This document shows positions 26,148 to 37,052 of a stretch of 64,000 nt of DNA, in pieces. Below the pieces are notes generated by a model, which made no database searches, was not told where the DNA came from, and was given only the letters and a program-made list of their open reading frames with translations. Each line of letters begins with the position of its first letter. The first letter of the stretch is position 1. Both the position numbers and the translations under genes were made by a program. This DNA comes from DATARH01 sp963734125 (GTDB taxonomy: Bacteria > Pseudomonadota > Alphaproteobacteria > ATCC43930 > CGMCC-115725): the NCBI GenBank assembly GCA_963734125.1, contig CAVTGB010000021.1, positions 99,003-163,002 of the forward strand. Direction: 5' to 3'.

Positions 26148-26240
26148 CGTTCACCCCCTCCCAACCCCCCATCCCATCCAGGGGGAGGGCCTCCATCCGT
26201 ACTCCCGCCTCCTCGAAGGGGCGGGTCGGGGTGGGGGCGA
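26148..26240. repeat. GC-rich dispersed repeat-like block
   Basis: A C-rich stretch with CATCCCATCCAGGGGGAGGG followed by GAAGGGGCGGGTCGGGGTGGG, between the dehydrogenase remnant and xthA. Such blocks occur between genes in many Rhodospirillales. Nothing coding is seen between 25978 and 26258. Confidence 0.4.
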
Positions 26241-26258
26241 TGCGGGCCCAGTGCGTCT

Positions 26259-27053
26259 CTAAACCGCGAGCTCGCACCAGATCGGGGTGTGGTCGGAGGC
26301 CCGCTCCTTGCCGCGCGGGGCCTTGTCGATGTCGCAGGCGACGACCCGGTCGGCGGCATAGGGCGACAACAGGAGGTGGTCGATCCGCAGCCCCTCGTCG
26401 CGGTTCCAGCGGCCGGCCTGGTAATCCCAGAAGGTATAGCGGTTGGGCTCCGGGTGAAAGGCGCGGTAGGCATCCCAAAAGCCGAGATGAAGGAGGGTGC
26501 GGAAGCGCGCGCGCGCTTCGATGCGGCACAAGGCGTCATCCTGCCAGGCGACCGGATCGTAAACATCGGCGTCGGCCGGGCAGACGTTGTAATCCCCGGC
26601 GAGGACAAGCGGGATCTCGCGGCGCAGAAGCTCCTCGGCGTGGGCGATCAGCTCGTCCATCCAGCCGAGCTTGTAGGTGAATTTGTCGCCGAGGCCGTCG
26701 GGACCGACCGGGTTGCCGTTGGGCAGATAGATCGAGGCGACGCGGACTTCGCTGCCGTCAGACCCGCCGAAGGAGGCTTCGATGTAGCGCGCCTGGTCAT
26801 CCTCGCTCCCGGGGAGGCCGCGGACGAGGTCGCGCGCAGGTTCGCGCGACAGGAGGGCGACCCCGTTATAGGCGCGCTGCCCGAGCGTTTCGACCTGGTA
26901 GCCGAGCGCGGCCAATTCGAGCCGGGGAAACTCGTCGGCGAGACACTTGGTTTCCTGCAGGCACAGGACATCGGGCCGGGCGGCTTCGAGAAACGCCAAG
27001 AGGTGCGGCAGGCGCACCTTGACCGAGTTGACGTTCCAGCTGGCAATCTTCAT
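26259..27053 (-). CDS. xthA: Exodeoxyribonuclease III
   Basis: 264 residues of the endonuclease/exonuclease/phosphatase family. It starts KIASWNVNSVKVRLPHLL, with the metal glutamate in LQETK, the catalytic pair in LAGDYNVCP and the closing SDHTPIW motif. It acts as AP endonuclease and 3'-5' exonuclease in base excision repair. The ATG at 27053 is the canonical N-terminus; the frame is open 26 codons upstream. It is separated from erpA by the 27-38 kb block. Confidence 0.93.
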   Translation of the reverse strand: MKIASWNVNSVKVRLPHLLAFLEAARPDVLCLQETKCLADEFPRLELAALGYQVETLGQRAYNGVALLSREPARDLVRGLPGSEDDQARYIEASFGGSDGSEVRVASIYLPNGNPVGPDGLGDKFTYKLGWMDELIAHAEELLRREIPLVLAGDYNVCPADADVYDPVAWQDDALCRIEARARFRTLLHLGFWDAYRAFHPEPNRYTFWDYQAGRWNRDEGLRIDHLLLSPYAADRVVACDIDKAPRGKERASDHTPIWCELAV

Positions 27054-27539
27054 CGGCGCCTCACGCTGTCGAAACACCCTGGCCAAACGGCCATCGGCGC
27101 GACCTCGGTCGCATAGAGGATCTGATTCCATCTAGCATGCGCTCCCATTTTGAATGCCAATTCCCCGAAAGCCAACCCGCATCCGAACATCAAGAGATTT
27201 CACTCCTCTTGGTTGGCGCGCCGTGTGGCGGATATTGCGCTTCCGGGAGGTCGTGGGTTTGCCAGCGCGGTTCAAACGACATGTCTCCCCAATTCTCTAC
27301 GAAACTCCAAATCGGGGTGCGGGTTCGAGCGCGTTAGAATTAAATCACCTCGGGTATTTTCCAGTTCTGCGTGAACAGAGGCGCGTTGGGTTTGGGGTGT
27401 CATCTTGTCGCAAATCGCTCAACGGGTTTGCGTTGGCAGCCCGGCTCTCAGTCAATGCGGGTCTGGGGCCGCGGCTAAGGTGCCCGCTCGTCCGCTTCGC
27501 GTGAATTGCCCCGCGAGCCGACCGTTCGGAGCCGGTGCT
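27054..27539. other. Gene-free stretch before the response regulator
   Basis: 486 bases with no gene I can support. It is visibly more AT-rich in places (e.g. around GTTAGAATTAAATC at 27334) than its surroundings. It probably holds the promoter of the two-component operon and the left boundary of the 27-38 kb block. No tRNA or attachment repeat was recognised. Confidence 0.5.
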
Positions 27540-28233
27540 ATGCATCGCATTCTGCTCGTCGATGACGATGTCAGCCTCACGGATATGATCCGCGAGTTCC
27601 TGGAGATCGAGGGGTTCGGGGTGACCGCCGTCCACGACGGCGCCGCCTGCCTTGGCTCGGACCTCGGAAATATCGATCTTATCGTGCTCGACGTGATGCT
27701 GCCGGCACTCTCGGGTTTCGAGGTGCTGCGCCGCCTTCGGCAAACCTCGAACACACCGGTGATCATGTTGACGGCGCGCGGCGACGACGTGGATCGCATT
27801 GTCGGGCTGGAGATCGGCGCCGACGATTACGTACCGAAGCCGGTCAATCCCCGCGAGCTGGTCGCACGGATTCGCGCGGTGTTGCGGCGGGCCGCGCCAG
27901 CCGCACGCGCCCCGAGCGACGACATCGCGGTCGGAGAAATCCGCCTGAACGCGAGCCTCACGCAATGCCTGGATCAACGAGCAGAAGCTCGACCTCACGA
28001 CGGCCGAATTCAACCTGCTCGAGCACTTATTGCGCAATGCCGGTCGCGTCGTGTCACGCGACGATCTGTCGGCGGCGGCGTTCGGGCGGCTCGGTTCGAC
28101 CGGCGCCGCCGACCGCAATGTCGATACGCTGGTGAGCAAGGTGCGCCGGAAGCTTGGGCCGGCGAGCGACCTCGATCAGCGCATCAAGACCGTTCGCAAT
28201 GCCGGCTACATTTATGCGGTTCCGGCGGCTTAG
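27540..28233 (+). pseudogene. OmpR-family response regulator, one frameshift
   Basis: Receiver domain from the ATG at 27540: acidic pair in LLVDDD, phospho-acceptor Asp in VLDVMLPALSGF, lysine in DDYVPKPVN. The frame is lost near 27968 (TGCCTGG). Dropping one base restores WINEQKLDLTTAEFNLLEHL and the winged-helix DNA-binding domain through NAGYIYAVP. Rejoined length is about 230 residues, normal for the family. It leads the operon with the barrel, periplasmic protein and kinase. As written, no full-length protein is made. Confidence 0.85.
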
Positions 28234-28385
28234 CAACCGAGGGGGGCTCCAGGCCAGTTGTCGGGACTGGGTCGGCGGATAGCCGGCCTGAGCACCGACG
28301 CACGTGCGAAGCGGGGGGCACTCGTATTTTCGGCCGGACAGCACAGCGTCTGTGGCACCAGGCACCCGCTTGGGTGAGCGTGCCA

Positions 28386-29390
28386 ATGGCAACGTTTCTC
28401 GCGCTCGCGGCCGCGAGCGCGCGTGCCGACGACTATCAGCTTGGGCACGGTCTCGATATCGGGCCCCTCAACATAGCGGGCTACAGCGATGTGGTTGCGA
28501 GGTTGCCCAACCAGCAGCAGAAATCGATTGATCTCGATGATCTGAGCCTCTTCGTAACCGGTCATTTCAACCGGCTGTTCAACCCTTTTGTCGAAGCCGA
28601 GCTGACCAACCTCAGTATGGTGCGCTGGGGGCCGGTCTCGAATCATGGCCGCGGCGACGGCGATTTCGTGCTCGAACGCCTTTATAATGATTCGTATCTG
28701 ACCGACAGCACGACGCTTCGGCTCGGCAAGATGCTGTCGCCGGTGGGCGAATGGAACGAGATCCACGCGGCGCCCCTGGTGCTGAGCGCCGTGCGCCCAG
28801 CCGTCACGTACCGAAATTTCAGCGAGTATACGACGGGCGCATCGGTACGGTATGCCGATCCCTACTCGCAGGTTCCGGATTTTCAGCTGTATTATCAGCC
28901 AACCGGCGAATTCTCGGAAAGACCTAGAGATATTACGGTCCACCAGTACCGCAGCGTCGAGGGCGCGCATGTCAGCTTCCCACTCGGACTGCTCGATAAA
29001 ATCGGCATTTCCTTTCAGCAATCCAAAGACGTACTTGGCGTCAATCAATCGCTGTTCGGCACCGATTTTCATTACACGCTCGGCAAGCTGACGCTCCAGG
29101 GTGAAACGACGTTTTCGGATATCGGCAACAACGGCACACGCACCGCCCGCGACACCGAATGGGGGGTCTACACGGCCGCTTCCTATGCCGTGACGGACAA
29201 TTGGTCGTTGTACGGGTGGTATGAGGGGTTTGCCGACAGAACCTCTCCCTCGACCGCCCACGATCTGTTGTTCGGGATTGCCTACCGCCCGCAGCCGGCG
29301 ATGGTCTTCCGCCTGGAATACCTGCAGAATATCGGCGGCCACCCGGTAAACCCCACGGGACTCACCGCCTCCTGGGCTGTACTTTTCTGA
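28386..29390 (+). CDS. Outer-membrane beta-barrel protein, porin-like
   Basis: 334 residues from ATG 28386. The start (TFLALAAASARADD) looks like the end of a signal peptide. The rest alternates short aromatic strands typical of a barrel, ending with a terminal aromatic residue (SWAVLF), the usual outer-membrane assembly signal. No conserved family name is certain. It sits between a response regulator and a PBP-like protein, so it may be the outer-membrane part of a sensing or uptake unit. The N-terminus may be slightly truncated. Confidence 0.7.
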   Translation: MATFLALAAASARADDYQLGHGLDIGPLNIAGYSDVVARLPNQQQKSIDLDDLSLFVTGHFNRLFNPFVEAELTNLSMVRWGPVSNHGRGDGDFVLERLYNDSYLTDSTTLRLGKMLSPVGEWNEIHAAPLVLSAVRPAVTYRNFSEYTTGASVRYADPYSQVPDFQLYYQPTGEFSERPRDITVHQYRSVEGAHVSFPLGLLDKIGISFQQSKDVLGVNQSLFGTDFHYTLGKLTLQGETTFSDIGNNGTRTARDTEWGVYTAASYAVTDNWSLYGWYEGFADRTSPSTAHDLLFGIAYRPQPAMVFRLEYLQNIGGHPVNPTGLTASWAVLF

Positions 29391-29398
29391 GCGGCGCG

Positions 29399-29828
29399 AT
29401 GGCAAGAGTCCTCATTGGCCTCGCGATTTTGGCGTTGCTGCTGCTTTTCCGGTGCCGCCCGGGCCGAGGGACTCTTGATCATCGCCAACCCGAACCTGAT
29501 TGTGGCGACTCCGGTACCGCTAAGCCAGATCGCCGCGATCTACCTGTTGCGCGTCACGAGCTGGCCCGACGGCAGTCACATCGTCCCGGTCAATCGCGAG
29601 GCCGGCAGCCGGGTGCGTGAGGAGTTCACCGCTCGCGTGCTGCAGCAGGACAACGCGGAGCTCGCGATTTATTGGAATGAGATGCATTTCCAGGGGAAAA
29701 TGCCGCCTCTGGTTCAGGAATCGGAACAGGCCATGATAGCGTTCATCCGGAATGTCCCCGGATCGATCGGCTATATCAGCGGGTCGGCCCCGCCGCTCGA
29801 TGTGAAGGTCCTTGCCTATGTTCCTTAG
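29399..29828 (+). pseudogene. PBP-like (PstS-type) periplasmic protein, frameshift in signal peptide
   Basis: The first frame encodes a signal peptide start (MARVLIGLAILALLLLF). At the TTTT run near 29448 the frame shifts, and the other frame gives SGAARAEGLLIIANPNLIV and the mature domain. Motifs SQIAAIYLLRVTSWPDGSHI and PGSIGYISG are those of small phosphate-binding-like periplasmic proteins. Rejoined length is about 142 residues. It overlaps the kinase start by 11 bases. Proteins like this often neighbour a barrel and a sensor kinase; the ligand is unproven. Confidence 0.75.
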
Positions 29829-31838
29829 GCGTGCGGTGCATCTGCTTACCCGCTCGATCCCGCGGCGGATATTGGCGGCGCTGTTAAGCATTTATCTTGT
29901 CACCTATTTTGCGACGGCGATTTTCGTCTATTCGGACGTGCGGGCATCGATATTGGAGTCGGACGCGACGGCGCTCAACCGTTTGGCGGACTTGAAATAC
30001 GAACAGCTGGCCAACCAAATCGGTGCGCTTGCGACCGATCTGACGGCGTGGTCGGAACTTGAGGTCATGAACGACCTCGCCTCAGGCGACATCGATAAGC
30101 GCGTCACTCAGGCTTTGGAGGCTTCGAAGCGGCTCTATGGCCTCGCCGGCGACATTTACGCCTTCGATGCCGGCGGCAGACTGCTTGCGATGTCCGGCAA
30201 TGGTCGCGCCGACGGTGTGCGTCGGCTTCCTCCGCAATGGGAGAATGGCGGAAAGAGTCTCGTCTTCATCGATAAGCACGCAGATCCGTTGACGCAGAAG
30301 CAGGTTGTGGCGCTAGCGGTCCCGGTTTTTGGGACGTTTGACCAAAGCTATCGGATCGGCACCCTTGTGCTGACTTATCCCTGGTCGAGCGTCGAGGAAC
30401 TGTTGTTCGGCACGGTGAACACGACCATCCTTTTGGAGAAGAGCGGGCAAGCCCGGGTCCTGGCGGCGAATCCGCCGGATCTCGTCGATCGCGTCGGATT
30501 GCACCGCATCCAGCAGGATGACTGGGAAGGCAGCGGCGTGGTCGTGGGCAGGTCCGCACCGCGCAGCGGGCTTGTCGCCAACTGGCAGGTCCTGATGCTG
30601 CACGACATCGCCGTGCGTAACCGGATCGTTGCACTGGGTGGCATTCAAGCTGGTGTTGCTCGGGGCGGCGCTTGCGATACCCATCATCCTGCTCGGCCGC
30701 TGGTTGTCTCAGCGGCTGACCGCGCCGATCGCCGATCTGACCCGCGTCGTCAGGGAAATCGCCGATACCGACAAACTCGACGCGCGTGTGCCGATTACCT
30801 CGTCGGATGAACTCGGCTCGCTGGCACAGTCGTTCAATCGGATGACCGACAATCTCGAAAGGATCACGCAAGAGCGCGAGCAGTTTCTGCGCGAGCTGGC
30901 CGCGCTCAATCAGACTCTCGAGGCGAAGATTGCGGCCCGGACGGAAGAATTGGAGGCCGCAATAATGGCGCAGCACCGGCTACTCGGAGACATCTCGCAT
31001 GAGATCAAGTCGCCGCTGGCGCGCCTCAGCATGGCCTTGGGACTGGCAGGGCGCCTGGGCGAGGTCGATCGGCCGAGGCAATTTGACCGCATGGAGCGGG
31101 AGATCGCAAACATCGCCGCACTCGCCAGCGAGTTGCTCACCCTCGCGAGGCTCGATGCGGCGACGGAGCCCCCCGAATTCACGCCGATCGATCTTTGCAT
31201 GCTCGTCGAGCGGATCGTATCTGACGCCATCTACGAAAAGCCCAACTCGCACGGCAGACGTGATCGTCCTTGGCGCGGCCGAACCGATCGCGATCCTCGG
31301 CAACGCCGATCTATTGCGCCGCGCCATCGAGAACGTGGTTCGCAACGCAATCTTTTATACGAGCGATAACACCGAGGTGAGGATTGTACTGGCCCGCACT
31401 TCACCGCAAATCATATCCGTCGAGGTCAGAGACTGCGGGCCCGGAGTGCCGAACACGGCCTTGGAGCATCTGTTCGAACCGTTTTACCGTGTCGATGAGG
31501 CCCGGGCGCGCGACACCGGCGGTACGGGGATAGGGCTGGCGATCTGTCAGCGTATTGTACACCTCCACGGCGGTTCTGTTCAGGCGCGGCGCAATACCCC
31601 AACGGGGTTGATCGTGGTGATGGAGTTCCCATCCAGCAGCGCCGGATTGGATGCAACTGTCAGGTCGTCGATGCGCCTGGAGCGACGCGACGCCGCGGAC
31701 GCGCGGCACGCGGTGATCAACAGGAAGCAACCTCATCATGCCAATGCCATAGCGCGTCGCCCGATGCCAAGGGCTTCGGTCCAGAAGACTTTCGAGCTGT
31801 GCATCAGTTCCACGACCTGTTCGACCGAGCGGACATAA
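29818..31838 (+). pseudogene. Sensor histidine kinase, at least two frameshifts
   Basis: Start ATG 29818. An N-terminal membrane helix (ILAALLSIYLVTYFATAIFV), a ~250-residue Cache-like periplasmic domain, a second helix (LVLLGAALAIPIILLGRWL), HAMP, H-box (LLGDISHEIKSPLARL) and an ATPase domain with GTGIGLAI. The frame changes near 30640 (GGGTGGC) and 31245. Within each piece conservation is good and I saw no stops in the rejoined core. The ATPase domain ends near 31640; the frame runs on to 31838 over the convergent aminotransferase, so the true stop is uncertain. It should phosphorylate the response regulator at 27540. Confidence 0.82.
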
Positions 31839-33117
31839 TGTTCGATTTGCCGGTCGTTGATGACCAAGCGGCGGCGCGACCTTCAGCACCATGAAATTGT
31901 TGCCGCAGACCTGGCTCAGGACGTCGTGGTCGCGAAACAGCCGCATGACCAGCATTTGTCCGAACATTGCCGGATGGACGTGCGCGAATGCCAGAAACGA
32001 AATGCGCAGCGCTTGCGAGCGCGGCGGCCGGAACTCGATCCCGTTCAGCAGCCCGAGGCCGCGCACCTCGAGCCACCATCTCGTATTTTGAGAGGCGGTC
32101 GGTCAGGGCACGGCGCAAATGCGCGCCGGCTTTCGTGGCCCGTTGGCCAAGCCCCTCCTGTTCCAAAATGTCGATCGTGGTCAGGCCGGCACGCATCGCC
32201 AGACTGTTTTCGCTGTAGGTCGACGTGTGGACGATCGCCCGCCTCAGGGAGCCGTATACCGATTGGTATATCGGCTCCGACATCAGGACCGCGCTCGACG
32301 GCACCAGACCGCCGCTCAGCGCCTTCGCCAGCACGACCATATCCGGCTCGACCCCGAAATGGTGTGCGGCCAGAAATTTCCCGGTGCGGTAAAGGCCGGT
32401 CTGCACCTCGTCGAGGATGAAGAGAGTCCCATAGCGCCGGCACAGCGCCTGCACCGCGCTGAGGTAGTCTGGCTCGGGCACGTGGATGCCGCCCTCGGCC
32501 TGCAGCGGTTCGAGCACAAAGGCGGCAAAGGTCTTGGCCGCAAGCTTGCGCTCGACCGCATCAATATCCCCGAACGGCACGGCTTCGGTACCTGGCAGGA
32601 GCGGCCCGAACCCATCCTTCCAGAAATCGTTCGACATCAACGACAGCGCGCCGCAGGTGAGGCCGTGAAAGGCGCCGGCGGCGTACAAAATTCCCGCCCG
32701 CCTGGTATGGGCGCGGGCGAATTTTATGGTTGCCTCGATCCCCTCGCTCCCGGAACTGGCAAAAAATACCTTGGCGAGCCGACCGCCGGCGCGCACGCAG
32801 AGCGCCTCGCCGAGCCCGCCGGCGAGATCGGATACATGGCTCTGCAACATCGCCGGCCCCATGCGATCGAGTTCGCGCTTGAGCGCCTCGATTAGCCTGG
32901 GGTGGTTGTGGCCCACATTGTGTACGCAATACCCCGACAGGAAATCGAGAATGACGCGGCCGTCGCTCGTCTCAAGCTCTGCGCCGCGGCAGCGTGTGTA
33001 CGTGACGTTCATCTGCAGCACGTCGAGCAGCCTGCTCCATTGCGGATTGACGTACTGACCATAGGAGCTGCCGGTCTGCGGCTCGGCACGCGATCTCTGT
33101 AACATCAGGCTTCCCAT
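31736..33117 (-). pseudogene. Class III PLP-dependent aminotransferase, two frameshifts
   Basis: From ATG 33117: DFLSGYCVHNVGHNHPRLIE, SSGSEGIEATIKFARAHT, PLP-anchoring ILDEVQTGLYRTG and the catalytic lysine in VVLAKALSGGLVPSSA. It is like ornithine/acetylornithine aminotransferases. Shifts near 32070 and 31873 break the C-terminal domain; the other frames give GLGLLNGIEFRPP and INDRQIEHYVRSVEQVVELM, ending at TGA 31736. Rejoined length is about 460 residues. The gene is divergent from the lipoprotein-DUF547-PKS genes. The substrate is unknown; a role in amine-containing lipid or polyketide synthesis is a guess. Confidence 0.82.
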
Positions 33118-33492
33118 CCGGCAGCGCTGTCGCATGAAGCAGCACGGGGCCGACGCCATTGCCGCCAGTTTACCGGGCTCAATTGCGAAGAAATGTGGAG
33201 TTTTGCCGAGAGAGTTCGCGTTTGCCGCAGCAATGAGCCGATTTGATGCTTTCCGATTGGGCTGCGGCAGCGACATCGTGAAACTCTATTCCGCCCGGGA
33301 TCTTCTCCACACAACTCGACAGGAATAGGCTCGTAACGTGATTGGGCACGGCGGCGATCCCGGCTTCGTCTTTACCAAGCGGCACGGGGGTCAGGTGGCG
33401 GAGAGGGGGAATGGCAGGACGCGCTCGGCGTCAGCCGATCCGATCGACCGCGGTCGCAAACGTGCTGTTCGACGACGCAAACAGCCTTGCGA
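33118..33492. other. Divergent intergenic region
   Basis: 375 bases between the aminotransferase and lipoprotein starts. It must hold promoters in both directions. No gene, terminator or FNR-type box was recognised. Confidence 0.5.
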
Positions 33493-34985
33493 ATGCTGGT
33501 TGCCGCGGTGGCGGCGACCGCCGTTGCCGCCTGCACGACGATCGATCAGCCGCTGAAATCGGATCTGGAGAGATCGGATGTCCAGCAATGCGCCGCCTGG
33601 TTCGTCCGCCTCGACGACGCGATCGATCGCGCTGCGGTTCGTGATGCCGAGGCCTATCGCATCCCCGGCTATCCCTACCTGCGAAGTCAACCGCTTCCTG
33701 GCGTCGTTTCGCGATCAGGCAGAGCGCGATCCCGCCGCTTTCCAGAGCTGGGAACGACACCTCAGGGAGCTCGACGCACGCGCCAGAACCTACGAACTGA
33801 GCAACCTGCCATTGGGGTCTATGACTGCGCTTGGGGTCACCGATCGGTCGGCCGCCGCTGCCGTTACCGACCGCTGCGCCACCGTTCTCGCACTTCTCGA
33901 CCTGGGCAGCCCGGCGGGCAGGGAAGCTCTCGTCAAGCGAGCCGAGGTTCCCGACGATTATGCCGATTGGAAGCGCGTGGTCGGGCTTTACCCCCTCGTC
34001 CGGTGGCCTTTCTTCGAATTCGCCAAGGGCTGGGAGCATGAAGCAACCGGCATGTTCCAGCTGGCGTCGCTCGGCGGCGCCGAAGATCCGCGCTCTGTGC
34101 GCTATCAGCCGCCCGATGAGCGGCCTGACAGCATCGCAAGTGGCCGCCATGTTTTCGCACGCAGAACGGGATGCGCTCGGGATACCGCTCCTGACCCCGC
34201 GCGACCGCGCGGCGCTGATTGCAACCTTTGCACCGGTGTTCGAGATCGACACCAATGGCGACTACGACCGGATCGGGCCGTTGCAGTGGCGCGGCGGCGT
34301 GGCGCCGGCGGTCGACGTCTCGCGGCCAACCGTCTATCACCGGTTGGCTTATACCCGGTATGGCGAGCAGACGCTGGTCCAGCTCGTCTACACCATCTGG
34401 TTCCCCGAGCGTCCGCAGAGCGGGTTGATCGATCCCGTGTCCGGAACCCTCGACGGCCTCACCTTTCGCGTGACATTGGACCCGTCCGGGCATCCGCTCG
34501 TCTACGATTCGATCCACAATTGCGGCTGCTACCACATGTTTCTTCCGACCACGCGCGTCGCTGCCATCAGCCCTTCCGACCCGACGGTGGAATGGGCGTT
34601 CATTCCGCGCCAGGTGCCGGCGATCGATGCGCCGGCGCGCGTCGCGGTGCGGATCACCAGCGGCAATCATTACCTGACCGATGTTCGTGCCGATGCGGGT
34701 GGGCGCGGCTTCTCCTATTCCCTGGTCGACGACGGCGAGCTGCGCACGCTCCCGGTCGCCGGCGGCACCAGGAGCGCGTTCGGCCCGGACGGGATCGTGC
34801 CGGGAACCGACCGCGCCGAGCGGTTTGTCACCTGGCCGCTCGGCCTCGACGACGCCGGCGCGATGCGCGAGTGGGGACATCACGCCACGGCGCTGATCGG
34901 CCGCCGTCAGTTCGACGACGCCGATCTGATCGAGCGCCGGTTTGCAATTGTCGGCGCGACACCGGCACAGCAGCGGCAGGAGTGA
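33493..34985 (+). pseudogene. Large lipoprotein of unknown function, two frameshifts
   Basis: The start MLVAAVAATAVAACTTI is a lipoprotein signal with the lipobox cysteine at residue 15. Frames change near 33685 and 34118. Rejoined, the mature protein is about 495 residues and ends at 34985. The C-terminal half has a distinctive SIHNCGCYHMF stretch with Cys/His that could bind metal. I recognise no named domain. It is followed 25 bases later by a DUF547 gene on the same strand, and the pair may work together at the outer membrane. Confidence 0.65.
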
Positions 34986-35010
34986 GTTCGTGTTCGATGA
35001 GGCAATCCTG

Positions 35011-35912
35011 ATGAGACCCATCCTGCGCCGGTCGCTGCTCGCCGGCGCGCTCGCGCCGATCGCTTACGCGTCGTCGTCAGCCAGGCCTGGCTGGGCGGCG
35101 CCGAGCGCCCGGCTTTGGGAAAAATGGGCCGCGAACGATCCGTCGTCGCAAACCGTGGTCGACCAGCAGGGCTGGGCCGATTTTCTGCGGCCGGTATCTC
35201 GTCGAAGAGCCGGACGGCATCAATCGGGTGCGATATGGCGATGTCAGCGCGGCCGACAAGGCAGGATTGGCCCGATACGTCGATGCGATGAGCCGGGTTG
35301 CGGTTTCCCAACTGAACCGGCCCGAGCAGTTTGCTTATTGGATAAACCTGTACAACGCGCTGACGGTGAAGGTGGTGCTGGAGCACTACCCGGTCGCATC
35401 GATCCGGGAGATTTCACTCGGGCGGATCGTTGATCCCGAGCTTCATCACCGGCGGCTCGGGACCGTGGAGCGCCAAGCTGGTGCAGATCGAGGGCGAGGA
35501 TGTCGCGCTCGACGACATCGAGCACCGCATCCTGCGTCCCTTGATGCGGGATAATCGGATCCATTACGCGGTGAACTGCGCGTCGATCGGCTGTCCGACG
35601 CTGTTGCCGGTGCCGTTCACGGCAAGCCGCCTGTCGGATATGTTCGACCGCGGCGCACGGCTCTACGTCAACCACCCGCGCGGTGTTCGCCGCGACGGTG
35701 ACGGCCTGACGGTGTCGTCGATCTATCGCTGGTACCAGGATGATTTCGGCGGCACTTGGGCAGGAGTCCTTGCCCATCTGCGACAGTATGCCGGACCCGA
35801 GACGCAGCGGCTGTTGGCTGGGTTCGGCACGGTTGCGAACGACACTTACGATTGGCGGCTGAACGACGCGGCCTCGTACGTCCGCACGGCGCAGGCGGCC
35901 CCGCGCACGTGA
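35011..35912 (+). pseudogene. DUF547 domain protein, two frameshifts
   Basis: The start has a twin-arginine-like leader (RRSLLAGALAPIAYA). Frames change near 35195 and 35437. The middle piece has NRPEQFAYWINLYNALTVKV and the last piece has HYAVNCASIGCPTLLP and YVNHPRGV, the DUF547 hallmarks. Rejoined length is about 300 residues. DUF547 contains a conserved Cys/His arrangement that has been likened to thiol peptidases, but the function is unproven. It precedes the type III polyketide synthase gene by 65 bases. Confidence 0.78.
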
Positions 35913-35977
35913 CCAGTGAGCCGATCCGCGCCACCGGCGGGCCGCTGTCCACCGATCTGAACCAACGAGGGTACCCC

Positions 35978-37052
35978 ATGAAGATCGTCAGCGTGGCGAG
36001 CGCAATGCCGAAATTCCGTTATCCGCAGCGTGCGATTACGGCGGCTTTGGAGCGATATTGGGAAGGTCGGCTTGAAAAGCCCGAATTGGTTGCCCGCTTC
36101 CATTCCCGCGTCGGGGTCGACTATCGTCACTCTGGCATTCCCGCTGGAGCGCTATGCGCTGTTCTCGTCCTGGGGCGAAACAAATGCCGCCTGGTTCGAG
36201 GTCGCCCAGGAGCTGGGGGAGCGCGCTATCGATCGTGCATTGCGCGAGGCCGGTCTTACTCCCGCCGACGTCAACGCGCTTTTCGTGGTCTCGATAACCG
36301 GCGTCGCCAGTCCCTCGCTCGATGCCCGGCTGATCAATCGCCTGGGCCTGCCGCGGGACGTCAAGCGGACGCCGATTTTCGGTGTCGGCTGTGTCGGCGG
36401 TGCGCTGGGGCTGAGCCGCGCCGCGGATTATGTCCTTGCGTATCCCGCGCAGACTGCCGTGCTGCTGGCGGTCGAGGCCTGCTCGTTGACGATCCAGCGC
36501 GACGATCTGTCGACAGCGGCCATCATCGCCAGCGGATTGTTTGGCGACGGCGCCGCGGCGGTGGTCGTTGCCGGCGCCGAGAAATCGACGACACCGCAGG
36601 CCTTCGGCCGTCCCGAACCGAAGATCCTGGCGTCGAAATCGGCGTTCTATGCCGACTTCCGAGGACCTCATGGGTTGGGACATATCCGAGCATGGCTTCA
36701 AGATCGTGCTCTCGCCAAGGCTTGGCGAATTCATCGAGGCCAACCTCGCACGCGGACGTCGACGAGTTCCTGAGCGAACATCGCCTTCGCCGCAGCGATA
36801 TCGGCACCTGGGTGATCCATACCGGGGGGCCGAAGGTGCTCGACAGCGATTCAGAAGGCGCTCGAACTGCCGGATCGCCATCTCGCTCGCTCATGGGAGT
36901 GTTTGCGCCGTTACGGCAATCTCTCTTCGCCTTCCGTTCTTCTGGTGCTTGAGGACGTGATCGCGAACGGACCGCCAAGCCCGGGGAGCCTCGGCATGCT
37001 GCTGGCGATGGGTCCCGGGTTCTGTTCCGAGATGATCCTGTTGCAGTGGTGA
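35978..37052 (+). pseudogene. Type III polyketide synthase (chalcone/stilbene synthase-like), about four frameshifts
   Basis: The thiolase-fold protein starts KIVSVASAMPKFRYPQ. Frames change near 36130, 36660, 36750 and 36845. Rejoined, all catalytic residues are present: Cys in FGVGCVGGALGLSRA, His in TWVIHTGGPKVLD, Asn in RRYGNLSSPSVLLVLED, and the C-terminal AMGPGF motif. Length is about 355 residues, normal for the family, with a TGA at 37050. Bacterial homologues extend acyl-CoA starters with malonyl-CoA to make alkylresorcinols or alkylpyrones. The next gene overlaps it, as in operons that oxidise such products. Confidence 0.85.

Noticed and set aside
27210..27290. tRNA-like stretch with GGTTCAAAC
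   Set aside because: The bases either side of the loop do not pair and no acceptor stem is found.
27345..28139. 264-codon minus-strand frame before and over the response regulator
   Set aside because: It is antisense to the receiver domain and rich in Arg/Ser; no family signal.
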